Assembly (NCBI GenBank): GCA_002402585.1
Contig: DHGC01000028.1
Location: 20,312 to 36,131, forward strand
Length of the DNA: 15,820 nt
Origin: Erysipelotrichaceae bacterium UBA4808
Lineage (GTDB): Bacteria > Bacillota_I > Bacilli_A > Erysipelotrichales > Erysipelotrichaceae
Direction: 5' to 3'
In this document: positions 14,116 to 15,820 of the stretch, piece after piece
Position numbering within the stretch: position 1 is the stretch's first letter
Layout of the letters: each line of letters begins with the position of its first letter
Notes under the pieces: model-generated
Seen by the model: the letters and a program-made list of their open reading frames with translations, nothing else
Told to the model about the DNA's origin: nothing
Databases searched by the model: none
Program-made: the position numbers and the translations under genes

Positions 14116-14290
14116 TTATTAATTTCGTAGTCGTACGATGAGGACGTCTTATACAAGGGGAAAATTTAAAGCTCATAAGCGCAATATGAAGATGTTTTGT
14201 ACAAAGGCTGATTATTAATCTCGTAGTCGTATCCGAAGAAGTTTTATGAGTAGATCAAATTTGAGTTCATCCTAAAGAAGATTACTGCTT
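14089..14290 (+). repeat. Decaying 48-bp tandem repeats of the GNAT gene 3' end
   Basis: Codons for YEDVLYKG at 14089-14112 recur at 14137-14160 (DEDVLYKG) and 14185-14208 (YEDVLYKG), each exactly 48 bases apart and therefore in the same frame. Units 1 (14089-14136) and 3 (14185-14232) agree at 40 of 48 bases. Six of the eight differences are synonymous third-position changes and the other two turn TAG into TGA. The similarity continues past the stop (TTA TTA ATT/C TCG TAG TCG TAC/T). Unit 2 is closer at its start than its end. A fourth, weaker unit begins near 14233, and 14259-14290 again resembles the gene tail (a frame reading VHPKEDY). No intact reading frame spans the array. It looks like stacked remnants of homologous gene ends. 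Confidence 0.7.
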
Positions 14291-14297
14291 AACAACA

Positions 14298-14325
14298 AAC
14301 ATCCACCAATTCGTTGGTGGATGTT
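14298..14325. terminator. Hairpin with TTCG tetraloop between the GNAT and 7TM-GGDEF genes
   Basis: AACATCCACCAA (14298-14309) pairs perfectly with TTGGTGGATGTT (14314-14325) across TTCG, a very stable 12-bp stem. It lies immediately after the minus-strand GGDEF stop (14328-14326), where the following bases are TG-rich, and it ends the plus-strand repeat tract, where TTTAAT follows. It probably serves both convergent transcripts, although neither side has a long T-tract. Confidence 0.65.
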
Positions 14326-15820
14326 TTAATCAAACTTTAGTTTTCGTTTATCCTCATACATGCGTTGATCACTATTGGAGATTACCGTTTTAAGATCATC
14401 GGTCTTTGAATCAAATACCTCATGGCCAATGGCTACGGAGATTTTTAAGTACAGATGATTGAGAGCAATCGGTTCAGTAAAATTGTCTCGAATCCGTTTG
14501 ATCATCTTTTGAACATTTGAACTTTCAGTTAGTTGTGCGATGATTACAAATTCATCACCCCCAAAGCGGAAAATCATGTCCGTTTCATGCGTACTATTTC
14601 GCATACGTTTTGCACAAATGCGTAGGACTTGGTCGCCGATATCATGGCCATGAGCATCATTGATTTCTTTGAAATTGTTCATGTCGAGAAAAATGACATC
14701 GTATTTGCCTTCTGAAACAATCCAATCTCTATTTTCCATCAACGCATTGAGATAGCTTCGATTGAGCAAGCCTGTCAAAGGATCAATTTTAGCTGTGGTC
14801 TCCAGTTTTTCACTGTGTGAACGAATCAATGAAAAACGCTTCATCACTGTCGTACCTACAAATAAGACAAAGATATAAAGCATTAAATACATGATGTTAT
14901 TTAGATTGCTAAAATACGTCCCAAACAAAAGCGCAACGATGATCATGAGTCCGATTATAATCGAGCGTCCGATTCGAACCTTCTGATTGCGATATCCAAT
15001 TGCGAGCAAATATATAAGGTATGATCCAGAGATCACCATGACCCATTGGAAAGCAATAAAGATTTTAGACAGGATATCCTCCGATGAGAGCGATACAAGC
15101 AATGGCATCAAGAAAATTGGAACATACAAAAGTCGTTGAACTTTCTCATGATAATTAAAAGAACTAAAGGTCCCCACCAGCAACATCATTACTGGTAACA
15201 TCAAGAACACACTTAAGTATTCGATGCGAATGATCCAGATCAATGGGAGATCAAAATAAGGCAATGCCATATAAATGAAATGGGTTCCTGTGGTCGCAAT
15301 GCGTAGAGCAACTAAAGCACTCAGTATTGCCATGTATAAGGATCGAACATCATTCACGATGAAATGGAGAAAGAGAAAGATAATGGAAACGGCCAACAAA
15401 CCTGCAAAGATGAACACTTCACTCATGAGTGTCAGCTCATAGACAAAATCAATGGTTTCCAAGTGCCCTAACAAAGGTGCCTTGATCAAGCCACCTTTGA
15501 GACCATTGAAATTTGCGACTTCAATGATGATGTGCGCTTCACCCTTTTCATCACTCGTAAACGCTGCTTTGCTTGTATAGGTAGCGGGCTCGTAAATCAA
15601 TGCGTTCTTAGCAGGCTTCCCATTCTCCATGATCAGTTTTTCATTCACATAGATACGATGTGCATTCCCCGCTTCTTCCAGCAACAAGCCGTAAATAACA
15701 TCCGGCTTCATGTTGGTCAACTGAAGGCCATAACTTGCAAAACCTTGTTGGGAGCCTAAGACAGTAGACCAATCTTGGTTCGCTTCGAGATAGGTTTTGG
15801 CCTCAATCGAATCTTCATGG
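14326..15820 (-). CDS. 7TM-DISM sensor with GGDEF domain (5' end outside the window)
   Basis: The frame is open to the right edge, so the true start is not in the window; 497 residues are visible and the start-like TTG at 15720 is not the real one. Counting from the edge, residues 1-125 look like the extracellular domain of 7TMR-DISM proteins (HRIYVNEKLIMENGKPAK, NFNGLKGGL). About 130-325 contain seven membrane helices, and about 343-490 form a GGDEF domain with intact RFGGDEF (418-424), preceded by KIDPLTGLLNR and LDMNNFKEINDAHGHDIGD. The I-site reads HETD (411-414) in place of RxxD, so product feedback is probably missing, unlike the other GGDEF protein here. It should make cyclic-di-GMP in response to an external ligand. 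Confidence 0.85.
   Translation of the reverse strand, partial: HEDSIEAKTYLEANQDWSTVLGSQQGFASYGLQLTNMKPDVIYGLLLEEAGNAHRIYVNEKLIMENGKPAKNALIYEPATYTSKAAFTSDEKGEAHIIIEVANFNGLKGGLIKAPLLGHLETIDFVYELTLMSEVFIFAGLLAVSIIFLFLHFIVNDVRSLYMAILSALVALRIATTGTHFIYMALPYFDLPLIWIIRIEYLSVFLMLPVMMLLVGTFSSFNYHEKVQRLLYVPIFLMPLLVSLSSEDILSKIFIAFQWVMVISGSYLIYLLAIGYRNQKVRIGRSIIIGLMIIVALLFGTYFSNLNNIMYLMLYIFVLFVGTTVMKRFSLIRSHSEKLETTAKIDPLTGLLNRSYLNALMENRDWIVSEGKYDVIFLDMNNFKEINDAHGHDIGDQVLRICAKRMRNSTHETDMIFRFGGDEFVIIAQLTESSNVQKMIKRIRDNFTEPIALNHLYLKISVAIGHEVFDSKTDDLKTVISNSDQRMYEDKRKLKFD

Noticed and set aside
14116..14297. CRISPR array or mobile-element ends as the explanation for the repeats
   Set aside because: The repeats are 48 bp with no unique spacers, are related to the adjacent coding sequence, and no cas, transposase or integrase gene is in the window.
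15532..15759. A plus-strand 75-codon frame near the right edge
   Set aside because: It is antisense to the 7TM-GGDEF gene, whose frame continues to the window end, and it has no supporting motif.
1..15820. Mycoplasma-type code (TGA as tryptophan)
   Set aside because: Conserved tryptophans use TGG and several genes end properly at TGA, including hndA, hndB, znuB, zur and the reductase.

Overview
The window looks like part of a chromosome from an anaerobic, fermentative, low-to-moderate GC Bacillota bacterium. An Erysipelotrichia- or Tenericutes-related lineage is plausible but not proven. The support is Shine-Dalgarno-led genes, an hnd-type NAD(P)-linked [FeFe]-hydrogenase operon with Rex-like operators, a lipoprotein zinc-uptake system with its own Fur-family regulator, and GGDEF signalling proteins. 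Tryptophan is encoded by TGG and TGA is used as a stop, so this is the standard bacterial code and not the mycoplasma code. No tRNA, rRNA, CRISPR array, transposase or phage gene was seen, and no gene-free stretch exceeds about 210 bases.

Layout. (1) 1-853, plus strand: a fragment repeating part of the glutathione peroxidase gene lies at the left edge. It is followed by a two-helix DUF4405-like membrane protein overlapping a glutathione-peroxidase-family gene. (2) 7872-859, minus strand: one tightly packed unit hndA-hndB-hndC-hndD, then a stand-alone RibD-type reductase, a RibBA-like protein and a membrane-anchored alpha/beta hydrolase, closed by a T-tract hairpin. Two Rex-like palindromes bracket its promoter. 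(3) 8011-10167, plus: a TPR-GAF-GGDEF protein transcribed divergently from the hydrogenase operon, so the Rex sites lie between the two. (4) 13070-10172, minus: znuA-znuC-znuB-zur behind a perfect 17-bp palindrome that overlaps the -35 element. (5) 13750-13139, minus: a HAD phosphatase. (6) 13840-14115, plus: a small YjdJ-type GNAT protein followed by an unusual in-frame 48-bp decaying repeat of its own 3' end. (7) 14326 to the right edge, minus: a 7TM GGDEF protein cut by the window end.

How the parts fit. Hnd complexes link H2 to NAD(P)H and ferredoxin through FMN and Fe-S clusters. Rex senses NADH/NAD+, so Rex-like sites at this promoter fit redox control of H2 metabolism. The flavin-pathway genes downstream could feed FMN supply. 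However, the DHBP-synthase half of the RibBA-like protein has lost its acidic and TTGISA-type motifs, and the reductase lacks a deaminase domain, so the operon on its own encodes only GTP ring opening plus reduction. The zinc operon is a self-contained uptake and sensing module. The most unusual signals are this trimmed flavin module inside a hydrogenase operon, the cysteine-depleted N-terminal domain of HndC, and the codon-structured tail repeats at 14089-14290.
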